A stretch of DNA of 64,000 nucleotides from the NCBI GenBank assembly GCA_963709775.1, contig CAVPXS010000003.1, forward strand, positions 62,001 through 126,000, read 5' to 3'. Positions 36,113 to 43,889 of the stretch are shown in pieces. The position numbers were made by a program, and so were the translations under genes. The DNA comes from Salinimicrobium sp963709775. Lineage in GTDB: Bacteria; Bacteroidota; Bacteroidia; Flavobacteriales; Flavobacteriaceae. Position 1 is the stretch's first letter; every line of letters starts with the position of its first letter. The notes below the pieces were generated by a model. That model was not told the origin of the DNA. It did no database searches and saw only the letters and a program-made list of their open reading frames with translations.

Positions 36113-36624
36113 TGCAGGCAACACACGATTCCACTACTTTCGAAAAGAAGAAATTTCCTATTGTTCTTATCCTTGACGGAATTTCAAGTCCGGCGAATAT
36201 GGGCAGCCTTTTCAGGCTGGCCGATGCTTTTGGGATTGAGAAGCTTATCTTCTGTGAAAGCCCGGTAGATTTAAAAAGTAACAGGTTGAAGAGAACAGCC
36301 AGGGCTACAATAAAAAATGTGCTTTTTGAGGAACGGGAAAATTCTGAAGCTGTTTGCAGGGAATTGAAAGTAGAGGGATATAAAATTTTGGCATTGGAAG
36401 TGGCATCGGGAAGTATTCCGGTTCAGGAAAGTAATTTTCAGAATCAGGAGAAAGTGGCCCTGGTGCTGGGAAATGAAAGCCGGGGAGTTAAAAAAGAAAT
36501 CCTGGAAATGGCCGATAATCTTCTGCATATCGAAATGTTTGGAGATAACAGCAGCATGAATGTTACTCATGCTGCGGCAATAGCACTTTTTGAAATCACA
36601 AAAAGGCTGCAGCCAGTTCGATGA
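36112..36624 (+). CDS. TrmH/SpoU family RNA methyltransferase
   Basis: A 170-residue SPOUT methyltransferase for ribose 2'-O-methylation of tRNA or rRNA. Family motifs: motif 1 LILDGISSPANMGSLFRLAD (Asn and Arg of the catalytic site), motif 2 VALVLGNESRGVKKEILEMA, and motif 3 MFGDNSSMNVTHAAAIALFE. No extra N-terminal RNA-binding domain, so it belongs to the short TrmL/TrmH-like group. The substrate RNA cannot be told from sequence. The ATG overlaps the preceding stop by one base, pointing to coupled translation. Cytoplasmic. Confidence 0.92.
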   Translation: MQATHDSTTFEKKKFPIVLILDGISSPANMGSLFRLADAFGIEKLIFCESPVDLKSNRLKRTARATIKNVLFEERENSEAVCRELKVEGYKILALEVASGSIPVQESNFQNQEKVALVLGNESRGVKKEILEMADNLLHIEMFGDNSSMNVTHAAAIALFEITKRLQPVR

Positions 36625-36643
36625 GAAATAATATATTTACCCC

Positions 36644-37732
36644 GTGAACGAAAAAGAACTTTCCTACGGAATCCTCCGCGCCATTGCCATAATACTGGGG
36701 GTGGTTTTTCTTCTTTATTTTCTATATCTCATACAGTCTGTACTGGTATACATTGCTATTGCCGGGGTGATCTCGCTAGTGGGCCGACCAGTCGTACTAT
36801 TCCTGAAAAACCATTTAAAGATCCCGAATAAATTTGCAGTGGTAATTGTATTACTGCTGGTTTTGAGCAGTTTCATAGGCTTGATCACCATTTTTATTCC
36901 TATCGTAGTGGAACAGAGTAAAAACCTGGGACAAATAGATATGGACGCGTTTACCCGGGATTTGAACGAGTTAAATAACCAGATCAATAATTATCTTGGT
37001 GTTGAAGAGATCAATATCATTGAAGGCATCAAACAAACCGAATTTGTAAGAAATTTTGACCTTTCTACCATCCCAAGCTACTTAAATAATTTCTTTGGGA
37101 TCCTGGGAGCGGGAGTGATCGCAATTTTTTCCATAATATTTATTTCCTTCTTTTTCCTCAAGGACAGCCGCCTAATGCTCAACAGTATCCTGGTTTTTGC
37201 CAATAAAGGCCATGAAGATAAGTTCCAGCGGGTCTTTAATAAGATCAAGGTGTTGTTATCCCGCTATTTCGTAGGGCTTACTATGCAGATCACGGTTCTC
37301 TTTATTCTATACAGCATTTTGTTATCTCTGTTTGAGATCAACAATCCAATTGCTATTGCCTTCATCTGCGCATTTCTGAATATCGTGCCCTACCTGGGGC
37401 CAATTATCGCCGGAATTTTAGTTTCGCTTTTTGTCATTTCCAGCAACCTGGGAGCCGACTTCCAAACCATTATTCTGCCGCAGCTTATGTATGTAATGTC
37501 CGGGTATCTTATTTGTCAGTTGATCGATAATTTTATTAATCAGCCGCTTATTTTTGGAGCCAGTGTACGGTCCCATCCCCTGGAGATCTTCCTGGTGATC
37601 CTTATTGCTGGATTAACTTCAGGAATATTGGGAATGGTGGTAGCTGTGCCTTTCTACACCGCGATCAAGGTGATTGCAAAAGAATCTTTAAGCGAATATA
37701 AGATCGTAAAACGATTAACAAGGGATCTATAA
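36644..37732 (+). CDS. AI-2E family transporter (PerM-like permease)
   Basis: A 362-residue inner-membrane protein with about eight helices: a pair at residues 10-50, one at 65-85, a long periplasmic segment rich in Asn and Asp (TRDLNELNNQINNYLGVEE), then a helix cluster from residue 150 onward, including SIIFISFFFLKDSR and IAFICAFLNIVPYLGPIIAG, the conserved AI-2E block. Family members include the quorum-signal exporter TqsA and various Na+/H+ antiporters; no substrate is implied here. Translation starts at GTG (36644), consistent with an upstream stop and the family start. The next gene begins directly after its stop. Confidence 0.9.
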   Translation: MNEKELSYGILRAIAIILGVVFLLYFLYLIQSVLVYIAIAGVISLVGRPVVLFLKNHLKIPNKFAVVIVLLLVLSSFIGLITIFIPIVVEQSKNLGQIDMDAFTRDLNELNNQINNYLGVEEINIIEGIKQTEFVRNFDLSTIPSYLNNFFGILGAGVIAIFSIIFISFFFLKDSRLMLNSILVFANKGHEDKFQRVFNKIKVLLSRYFVGLTMQITVLFILYSILLSLFEINNPIAIAFICAFLNIVPYLGPIIAGILVSLFVISSNLGADFQTIILPQLMYVMSGYLICQLIDNFINQPLIFGASVRSHPLEIFLVILIAGLTSGILGMVVAVPFYTAIKVIAKESLSEYKIVKRLTRDL

Positions 37733-38909
37733 TTGAACCGGAAACTTCTAAATAACGAGGTTCAGGAGTTTTTAGAGAACAACTATAAAACTGAGGTGTC
37801 AAAAATGGCATTTCAGGGCAGTCCTTTTGAAGGTATTTCTACACAGGAGCTTTTGGTGCAGCTTTCGGGAAAAAAAAGAGCAGAAAAAAAATTGCCTCTC
37901 TGGTTCCAAACCCGGGAGATCATTTATCCTCCCAACGTTAATTTGGAGCAGACTTCTTCCGAAGTTACTGCAAAATACAAAGCTTCTTTGGTAGAAGGTG
38001 ACAGCCTTCTGGATCTTACCGGGTGGTTTTGGAATCGATAGCTTTTACTTTGCACAAAAGATAAAAACAGTAAGACATTTTGAACTTAATCCTGAACTGC
38101 AGGAAATCGCTTCTCACAACTTTCAAATACTGGACGCCAAAAATGTCATTTCTGAAGCCGGAGATGGAATTGAATTCCTGAAAAAAACGACTGAAAAATT
38201 TGACTGGATCTATATTGATCCTTCCCGGCGCGACGAAGCGGGAGGACGGGTCTTTTTCCTTTCTGACTGTTTACCCAATGTTCCCGAAAATATAGAATTG
38301 CTTCAGGAGAAGGCAAATAATATACTCGTGAAGACCTCTCCCCTGCTCGACCTGCAGGCCGGGCTTAACGAGCTGGAGAATGTTCATGAGATTCATATTG
38401 TGGCTGTCGAAAATGATGTAAAAGAACTGCTTTGGATCCTGAAGAAAGATGCTTCGGAAGTAATCCGGATTAAAACGGTGAATTTTCAGAAGAAAGGAGA
38501 GCAGATCTATGAAAGTACTTTCGGTCAAAATCTTCCTGAAAACTTCGGGGATCCTGAAGTCTATCTGTACGAACCCAATGCAGCTATAATGAAAAGCGGT
38601 TTATTTGCTGCCTTAGGAAAGGATCTTGGACTTAACAAACTTCATCCCAATACCCAGTTGTTTACTTCAGATAAGCCTGTAGACTTCCCGGGAAGGCGTT
38701 TTAAGATCCTGCAGGTACTGCCTTTCAGAAAAAAACAGCTAAAGAAGGAACTTCAGTTAAAAAAAGCCAATATCTCCACCCGCAATTTCCCTGAAACAGT
38801 TGCAGACTTAAGGAAGCAGCTCAAATTAAAAGAAGGAGGCGATTCTTACCTATTCTTTACTACCCTTAAAAATGAAGAAAAAGTGGTGCTGGTGTGTCAA
38901 AAAAGCTGA
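37733..38909 (+). pseudogene. class I SAM-dependent methyltransferase with THUMP-like C-terminal domain, interrupted by a single-base insertion
   Basis: Two overlapping frames together make one ~390-residue protein. The N part (KLLNNEVQEFLENNYKTEVS onward) leads to GDSLLDLTG; the +1 frame continues with GGFGIDSFYFAQKI, the SAM motif I, then YIDPSRRDEAGGRVFF and a C-terminal domain ending in the basic RRFKILQVLPFRKKQLK segment. The break is at the G run at 38021-38023: GGG where GG would keep the frame and restore DLTGGFGID. It is very probably a homopolymer sequencing error. Flavobacterial homologues are annotated as class I methyltransferases, substrate unknown. The TTG start at 37733 directly follows the AI-2E stop. 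No other break is visible. Confidence 0.8.
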
Positions 38910-38918
38910 TTTGGAAGA

Positions 38919-39800
38919 CTATTCCAGGTGAACTTCATTAGACACCGTCTTTTTTGGAGAATTTTCTTTTGAGGATCGAAATTTCCGCAGAAGATTACGG
39001 GGTGCAATGTAGAAAGCGGCAACAAAAACAAAGTAAATATTCAATAGTGTTATCCTTGCCACATCCTGCCAGGGCTTGAAATGCGTGACTCTTTCCTGAG
39101 GGTCATAAAGTACCTTCACAGGGAGATTGATCACCTTCACTCCGCTCCAGGCTGCTTTTACGATCACTTCGATCTCCAGTTCAAACCTGGAGGTGTATAA
39201 AGAAAGAGAATTTACAGCCTCAAGAGGGTAAAGCCTGTAACCGCATTGAGTGTCTTTCAATTTAATTCCGGTTTCCACCCAATACCAAAAGGTGGAAAAG
39301 CGGTTTCCAATACTACTTTTATCGGGCACTGTAGGATCGTCCATTTTTCGGGAACCAATAACCAAAAGATCGGGTTGGGAAGTAATGTGTTCTTCCAGGG
39401 CATCAAGAAATACATGCAGATCATCGGGGAAGTGCTGCCCATCGGAATCCATTGAAATGGCATACTTGTAGCCCATTTTTTGAGCTTCCTTAAAACCTCT
39501 TTTCAGCGCATTACCTTTTCCTTTGTTTACCGGAATATTGATCACCTGCAGAAAAGAATAATTTTCAAGGATGCGTTCGGTATTATCGGTGGAACCGTCA
39601 TTTACCACTATGATGTTTTTGGTGTAATTGTACACTTCATCAATTACCCTCTGCAAGGTCTTGTGGTTATTATATGTAGGAATAAGGACACAACAATGAA
39701 GTGCGTCAAATCGTGATTGATATGAGGGTTCCAGATCCAAAAACTGATTTGGTTTAAAATTAAAAATATAACAGAAACGCCTTTCCTGTTCGGGGGACAA
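38919..39800 (-). CDS. family 2 glycosyltransferase (dolichyl-phosphate mannose synthase-like)
   Basis: A GT2 enzyme of about 270-293 residues. Motifs: VLIPTYNNHKTLQRVIDEVY, IIVVNDGSTDNTERI with a nucleotide-binding Asp, and the ISMDSDGQHFPDDL acceptor region with the DxD. A single hydrophobic helix (TLLNIYFVFVAAFYIAP) lies near the C terminus, followed by a basic tail, so it is membrane-tethered. It probably makes a polyprenyl-phosphate sugar or a glycolipid headgroup; the donor is unknown. No in-frame ATG precedes the domain. Candidate starts are the TTG at 39800 or a TTG some 20 codons further down, so the first residues are uncertain. Confidence 0.85.
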   Translation of the reverse strand: MSPEQERRFCYIFNFKPNQFLDLEPSYQSRFDALHCCVLIPTYNNHKTLQRVIDEVYNYTKNIIVVNDGSTDNTERILENYSFLQVINIPVNKGKGNALKRGFKEAQKMGYKYAISMDSDGQHFPDDLHVFLDALEEHITSQPDLLVIGSRKMDDPTVPDKSSIGNRFSTFWYWVETGIKLKDTQCGYRLYPLEAVNSLSLYTSRFELEIEVIVKAAWSGVKVINLPVKVLYDPQERVTHFKPWQDVARITLLNIYFVFVAAFYIAPRNLLRKFRSSKENSPKKTVSNEVHLE

Positions 39801-39963
39801 ATTTAGGCAGAAAAGGATTAAATAGGGTAAACAATCAAGTACATATTTGATTCCTCTCTGGGGTTAGAGTTGAGGAATTAATTTTACCAAGATAATTGTA
39901 TTTTAAAAGGGTTGGAAGAGGGTTTCCGGTTATTATTTAATCAGTTTAAACAATAAGTACAAT

Positions 39964-40350
39964 TTAAGCCTGAGAATGAACTCCGAACATATTACCTTCT
40001 GTATCATAGGCCAGGACTATGAAACCATATTCCCCAATTGACATTTTAGGCTTGAATATTTTTCCTCCGGCATTTGAAATCCTTTTTTCCTCAACAGCAC
40101 AATCATCACTCCTAAAATAAATGATGGTAGAATTTCCACCTGCACCAACTCCTGTCATTTTAACCAGTGCTCCACTTGCACCCTCCTCTTCCATCTCCAT
40201 TGGAAAAGCCAACATTTTCATTTCATCATTCTCATTAGAGGAGGGAAGTTCACTTAATTCTACCTCCAGTACCTGTTCATAAAACTTCTTTGCTCGCTCA
40301 AGGTCGTCAACATAAATTTCAAACCAGACAACAGGATTTTTTGATTTCAT
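39964..40350 (-). CDS. VOC family protein (glyoxalase/bleomycin resistance fold)
   Basis: A 128-residue vicinal-oxygen-chelate protein. Start MKSKNPVVWFEIYVDDLERA with the usual beta strand followed by AKKFYEQVL, and the second half IIYFRSDDCAVEEKRISNAG and GEYGFIVLAYDTEGNMFGVH, the expected repeated beta-alpha-beta units. Metal-ligand positions include the final His region. Members of this subgroup are soluble and mostly of unknown substrate. I chose the ATG at 40350; an open frame of 11 more codons has less support. It stands alone with no obvious partner. Confidence 0.88.
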   Translation of the reverse strand: MKSKNPVVWFEIYVDDLERAKKFYEQVLEVELSELPSSNENDEMKMLAFPMEMEEEGASGALVKMTGVGAGGNSTIIYFRSDDCAVEEKRISNAGGKIFKPKMSIGEYGFIVLAYDTEGNMFGVHSQA

Positions 40351-40467
40351 GTTTAAGGATTTAGAAGTTAAACATTTATACAAAAATAGTTGATTAGAAT
40401 TTTACACGGAATGAATGCCTACATAAATTATTTATAAAATATTGATTAACAGCATCTTGATAGATGT

Positions 40468-40497
40468 GAACGGCACGGATTGCAAATCCGCGCCAAC
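40468..40497. repeat. short REP-like inverted repeat
   Basis: GGCACGGATTGCAAATCCG followed by GCGCC: the arms CGGATT and AATCCG surround a short loop. Such CGGATT...AATCCG elements are common intergenic repeats in Bacteroidota, often remnants linked to IS200-type/REP elements. No transposase is nearby. Confidence 0.4.
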
Positions 40498-40554
40498 TTT
40501 GGATGTTGTTTTTAAAAATAATAAAATGACATTTTTTTAAAGATGAGCAGGCTT

Positions 40555-40980
40555 TCAAATGTCATTTTCCGAGAGTGGTTTTATCCAGTTTAAAATAATG
40601 GTAGAAAACCGGGTCACCAGAAATATAAAAGCGCCGAAAAGAGTTGGTAACATGGTCATTTTTAAACCATCGGCGAAATCCCTGGGTGTAGTATCTTCGA
40701 AAGAACTAAGATAGTCGAGGGTATTTATAAGTTTTATTAATTGCCCAAAAATTCCAAGTACAAGGGCAAATAGTCCAAGAGAATTTATCAGGATGATCAT
40801 TTTCAAAAGTCGGGGGTTTTTGTTACGGGCAAAAAAGATGCCTCTTACCAGCAGTATGATCCCCAGGATCCCTACAATTAATATCAACATCATTATGAAA
40901 AATCCTCCTTCCTCCATTCTTCTTCCTAATTCCTCGAAAATACTTCTTTGAACTTCCTGTTGAATCGCTATGGCTGTCAT
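40555..40980 (-). CDS. MotA/TolQ/ExbB-like membrane protein
   Basis: A 141-residue protein with three hydrophobic segments: residues ~26-48 (MMLILIVGILGIILLVRGIF), ~58-80 (IILINSLGLFALVLGIFGQL) and ~110-133 (LPTLFGAFIFLVTRFSTIIL). The arrangement and the AFIFLVTRF/IKLINTL features resemble the short MotA/TolQ/ExbB-like proteins of flavobacteria. These form energised ion-conducting complexes with ExbD/TolR partners, but no partner gene lies here, so the role is uncertain. I chose the ATG at 40980 over a TTG 10 codons upstream. Confidence 0.65.
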   Translation of the reverse strand: MTAIAIQQEVQRSIFEELGRRMEEGGFFIMMLILIVGILGIILLVRGIFFARNKNPRLLKMIILINSLGLFALVLGIFGQLIKLINTLDYLSSFEDTTPRDFADGLKMTMLPTLFGAFIFLVTRFSTIILNWIKPLSENDI

Positions 40981-41195
40981 GACTGTGGTTTTTAAAGTTG
41001 GTTTAGCCAAATCTATAGACTTTTCCTGATGTCGTCCGAAAAAAAAGGTGAACTACGGTTTAAAACCCTTTTTTAACGGCATAGGCACTTCTAATGGTCG
41101 TACTCTTTTTGCTGACAGTTAAAAAAGGCATTAAACCGGTCGTTTATCGCAGAAAGAAGTTATAATTCTCAAATAAATTAGATATTGTAGCTTTT

Positions 41196-42273
41196 ATGAT
41201 GCTAACCCGGTACCTACATTTCTTTTTCAGAAAAATTTTGCTGCATGCCTTTTTCTGGCTGTTGGTACTTCTTTTTTTCTCTTACCTCCTTGGAAGTTCA
41301 AATGAGGATCTCAAATACGCCGGTTCCTTTTCGATTTTCCTGCTTCCGGTAACAATGATTACCACGTACACAGTTATCTATTACCTTATACCCCGCTTCC
41401 TGCTTCGGAAAAAATATCTTTTGTTCAGCCTTTATAGCGTTTACACCTTAATTATATCTGCATTTGCCATTGTTATCTCCATATTTTACGGATTAGTTTT
41501 CATAATGAATATGAATTACCGCGGAATGCCTGCCGTTAGCCGAAGCCTCCTTTTTATGATGACCCTGGTTTATCTCGTGGTGGTTGCTGTAAGTGCTTTC
41601 ATCCTCCTGAAGCAGAATTATTCTTCTGAAGCTGAAAATAAAACCCTCGAAAATAAGATCCTGGAAGCACAGTTAAAGCTGAAGGAACAGGAACTGCATT
41701 ATCTAAAAATGCAGGTCCATCCTCATTTCCTGTTCAATACCCTTAACACAATGTATGGTCATGCTCTAAAGAAATCTGAAGAAACCCCCGATATGATCCT
41801 AAAACTATCAAACCTGTTGGATTATTTGTTGTATCAGGTAGATAAGCCGTGGGTGAGTCTCGACAGCGAGATAGATCATATAAAGGATTATATTGCTTTG
41901 GAAAAGACCAGGTTTCGGAATAGTTTATCTGTGGTGATGAATTTTCCGGCAGAGCTAACTAATATAAACATTGCACCTATGTTGCTCATTCCGTTAGTAG
42001 AAAACAGCTTTAAACATGGAGAAATTACAGATGGAAAACTGACTATTCAGATTGACCTTAGAATTGATGATGAGAAACTGTGGTTTAACGTAAAAAATTC
42101 CACTAAAGATCTGGAAATTTCCCGGACGGCAAAATGGATTAGGACTAACTAACCTGGAAAAACGTCTTAAATTACTGTACGGGGACAATTTTGACCTTAG
42201 CCTCCACAGGAACGAAAATTCTTTTGAAGCACAACTTTCTTTAAATTACTTAAAATCCTTACCACATGGCTGA
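41196..42273 (+). pseudogene. LytS/YehU-type sensor histidine kinase with two apparent single-base deletions near the 3' end
   Basis: Four transmembrane helices occupy residues ~15-150, then a coiled coil and the His_kinase domain: QVHPHFLFNTLNTMYGHAL, with phosphoacceptor His177. The ATPase part starts well (VENSFKHGEITDGKL) but the frame ends at 42152 in a foreign-looking tail. Restoring one G after CTGG near 42113 and one after ATGG near 42136 gives the expected glycine-rich lid (FPDGKMGLGLTNLEKRLKLL) and a normal end at 42273, overlapping the response-regulator start by eight bases. Both events are G-run deletions, so sequencing error is likely. It probably senses an envelope signal for the LytTR regulator; ligand unknown. 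Confidence 0.85.
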
Positions 42274-42991
42274 AAAAATTGCGTGTATAATTGTAGATGA
42301 TGAGCCTACAGCCAGGGAGATCATAGCAGAACACCTGTCAAAGATTGATAATATCACCATTGTAGGTTCCTGTGCCGGAGCAAACGAAGCTTTTACATTA
42401 ATAAATTCTCATAAGGTGGATCTAATATTTCTGGATATCAATATGCCCGAAATTTCTGGTCTTTCCTTTGCACGCACCATCAATAAGGACATTAAAATTA
42501 TCTTCACTACCGCGTACAGGGAATACGCTGTAGACGGATTCGATCTCCAGGCTGTAGATTATTTACTAAAGCCCATTTCCTTTGATAGATTGTTTAGAGC
42601 GGTGAACTCCTTTTACAATATTCATTTTAAGAACCACGAGCTGCAGGTGCAGGAAAAGCAGGAAGTGCAGAATGATTTCATGTTCGTAAGATCAGATCGT
42701 AAAATGATCAAAATAAATTTTCCTGAAATCTGTTATATCGAAAGCCTAAACGATTACCTGAAGATCCACACCCGCACCGATAAAATTGTAATAAGGGAAA
42801 CTATGAGCAACATTGAAAAAGAACTACCGGAGTCCGGTTTTATCCGCACCCATCGCTCCTTTATTGTTTCTTTGGCAGCTTTGGATTCTTATACCAACGA
42901 GTATCTTGAAATCAAAGGAAAAGCAATTCCTATAAGCAGGAGCTATAAATCATCTGTTTTAGATAAACTTGAAAAGTGGGCTCTGGACTAG
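42266..42991 (+). CDS. LytTR family response regulator
   Basis: A 241-residue regulator: receiver domain (IIVDDEPTAREIIAEHL; phosphorylated Asp57 in DLIFLDINMPEISG; conserved Lys in YLLKPISFDRL) and a C-terminal LytTR DNA-binding domain (FMFVRSDRKMIKINFPEICY, then GFIRTHRSFIVSLAAL). LytTR proteins bind direct repeats upstream of target promoters. Its ATG overlaps the kinase gene by eight bases, so the two form a two-component system translated together. Targets are not evident here; LytTR systems often control envelope or surface genes. Confidence 0.93.
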   Translation: MAEKIACIIVDDEPTAREIIAEHLSKIDNITIVGSCAGANEAFTLINSHKVDLIFLDINMPEISGLSFARTINKDIKIIFTTAYREYAVDGFDLQAVDYLLKPISFDRLFRAVNSFYNIHFKNHELQVQEKQEVQNDFMFVRSDRKMIKINFPEICYIESLNDYLKIHTRTDKIVIRETMSNIEKELPESGFIRTHRSFIVSLAALDSYTNEYLEIKGKAIPISRSYKSSVLDKLEKWALD

Positions 42992-43038
42992 GAAATTTTT
43001 AGTTCCCTTCGTCTTTCGATCTTACCACTTCTAACCTT

Positions 43039-43284
43039 CAGGATTACCTCCTTACGGTCGGTGATCCTGTGGGGGATGGGACTAAAACAAAGCTCTGCGG
43101 CTGGCGCCTGCACGGTCTTTTTTGTTGTTCTTTCGGCTTGTGAGCAAGTTCGGGTGTACCACAGGATTACCTCCCTGCGGTCGGTGATCCTGTGGGGGTG
43201 GAACTAAAACAAAGCCATGCGCAGGCTAGCGCCTGCACGGTCTTTTTTGTTTTAGCCTTCGACCTCGAACAAGTTCGGGTCTCG
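43039..43284. repeat. two tandem ~123-bp REP-like repeats
   Basis: Unit 1 starts at 43039 and unit 2 at 43162. Both run CAGGATTACCTCC, then CGGTCGGTGATCCTGTGGGG, then ACTAAAACAAAGC, then GCGCCTGCACGGTCTTTTTT, and end in CAAGTTCGGGT. The first part can fold (GGATTACC with GGTGATCC), and the second holds a GCAGGC/GCCTGC palindrome in unit 2 next to a T run. The AAAACAAA...TTTTTTGTTTT pattern resembles the tRNA-Pro terminator that follows, so the units may be degenerate copies of a tRNA-trailer terminator region. Confidence 0.7.
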
Positions 43285-43290
43285 GTTAAA

Positions 43291-43324
43291 ACAAAAAAGC
43301 CCTGCACTTTCGTGCAGGGCTTTG
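43291..43324 (-). terminator. terminator downstream of tRNA-Pro
   Basis: Arms AAAGCCCTGCA and TGCAGGGCTTT flank CTTTCG, with a TTTTTT run on the minus strand. It lies just past the 3' end of the minus-strand tRNA-Pro gene and should end the tRNA-Ser/tRNA-Pro transcript. Confidence 0.9.
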
Positions 43325-43329
43325 ATTTG

Positions 43330-43404
43330 TCGGGGTGGCAGGATTCGAACCTGCGGCCTCCTGCTCCCAAAGCAGGCGCGATAACCGGGCTACGCTACAC
43401 CCCG
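43330..43404 (-). tRNA. tRNA-Pro (anticodon TGG)
   Basis: Read on the minus strand: acceptor CGGGGTG pairs with CACCCCG, discriminator A. The anticodon arm is CCTGC-TTTGGGA-GCAGG with TGG at positions 34-36, and the T arm contains GGTTCGAATCC. No CCA is encoded, normal for Bacteroidota. A truncated second copy occurs at 47941-48006. Confidence 0.96.
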
Positions 43405-43513
43405 AGTAAGAGCTTCGCTCTTAATTCAAAGTTTAAAGTTCCAGGTTGTCATAATTTAAAGATTCCTATTACTGGGACCTTGAACTTGAAACCAAAAACC
43501 TTGAACTATTCAG

Positions 43514-43598
43514 CGGAGAGTGTGAGATTCGAACTCACGCGACAATTGCTCGTCGACAGTTTAGCAAACTGCTCCATTAACCACTCTGGCAACTCTCC
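43514..43598 (-). tRNA. tRNA-Ser (anticodon GCT), copy 1
   Basis: Minus-strand 85-nt type II tRNA: acceptor GGAGAGT/ACTCTCC, discriminator G. The anticodon loop TTGCTAA gives GCT, and a long variable arm (TCGACGAGCAATTGTCGCG region) is typical of tRNA-Ser. It reads AGC/AGU codons. It lies 109 bases upstream of tRNA-Pro in transcription order. Confidence 0.96.
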
Positions 43599-43889
43599 TT
43601 TTAGTAATGAACTTGCAAATATTTTGCGGTTGCAAATGTATGTGTTCAGATACATTTCTGCAAACCTTTTTATGCTTTTTTACACCTCAAAAATGAGTAA
43701 TCTTTTAAATGATTTTCATTCAGACTGTTGTAATTTAATAAAAGTTCAATAATTGTTTATGTGAATCCCAAAAACGATAGATTATACTGCACATTACTTC
43801 AGTTAAAAAAATTTTAAACCGTCTTCTAGTGGTAATTAATATCCTACTTTTAACATTAACTTCATCTATATATAAACATATAAATCTTT

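Larger units (their letters stand above)
42992..43329. other. 338-bp intergenic stretch filled with repeats and a terminator
   Basis: Between the LytTR gene and tRNA-Pro. It holds two tandem ~123-base repeats (43039-43284) and a terminator hairpin (43291-43324), each listed separately. No open frame of interest was seen outside frames that read across the repeats. Confidence 0.7.

Noticed and set aside
40468..40497. Insertion sequence end
   Set aside because: No transposase and no second matching end within the window; kept only as a short REP-like repeat.
43039..43284. CRISPR array
   Set aside because: Only two units of ~123 bases without spacers, and no cas genes nearby.
43192..43752. 186-codon frame across the tRNA region, repeated at 47917-48354
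   Set aside because: It reads through two tRNA genes and repeats in antisense; not a protein gene.
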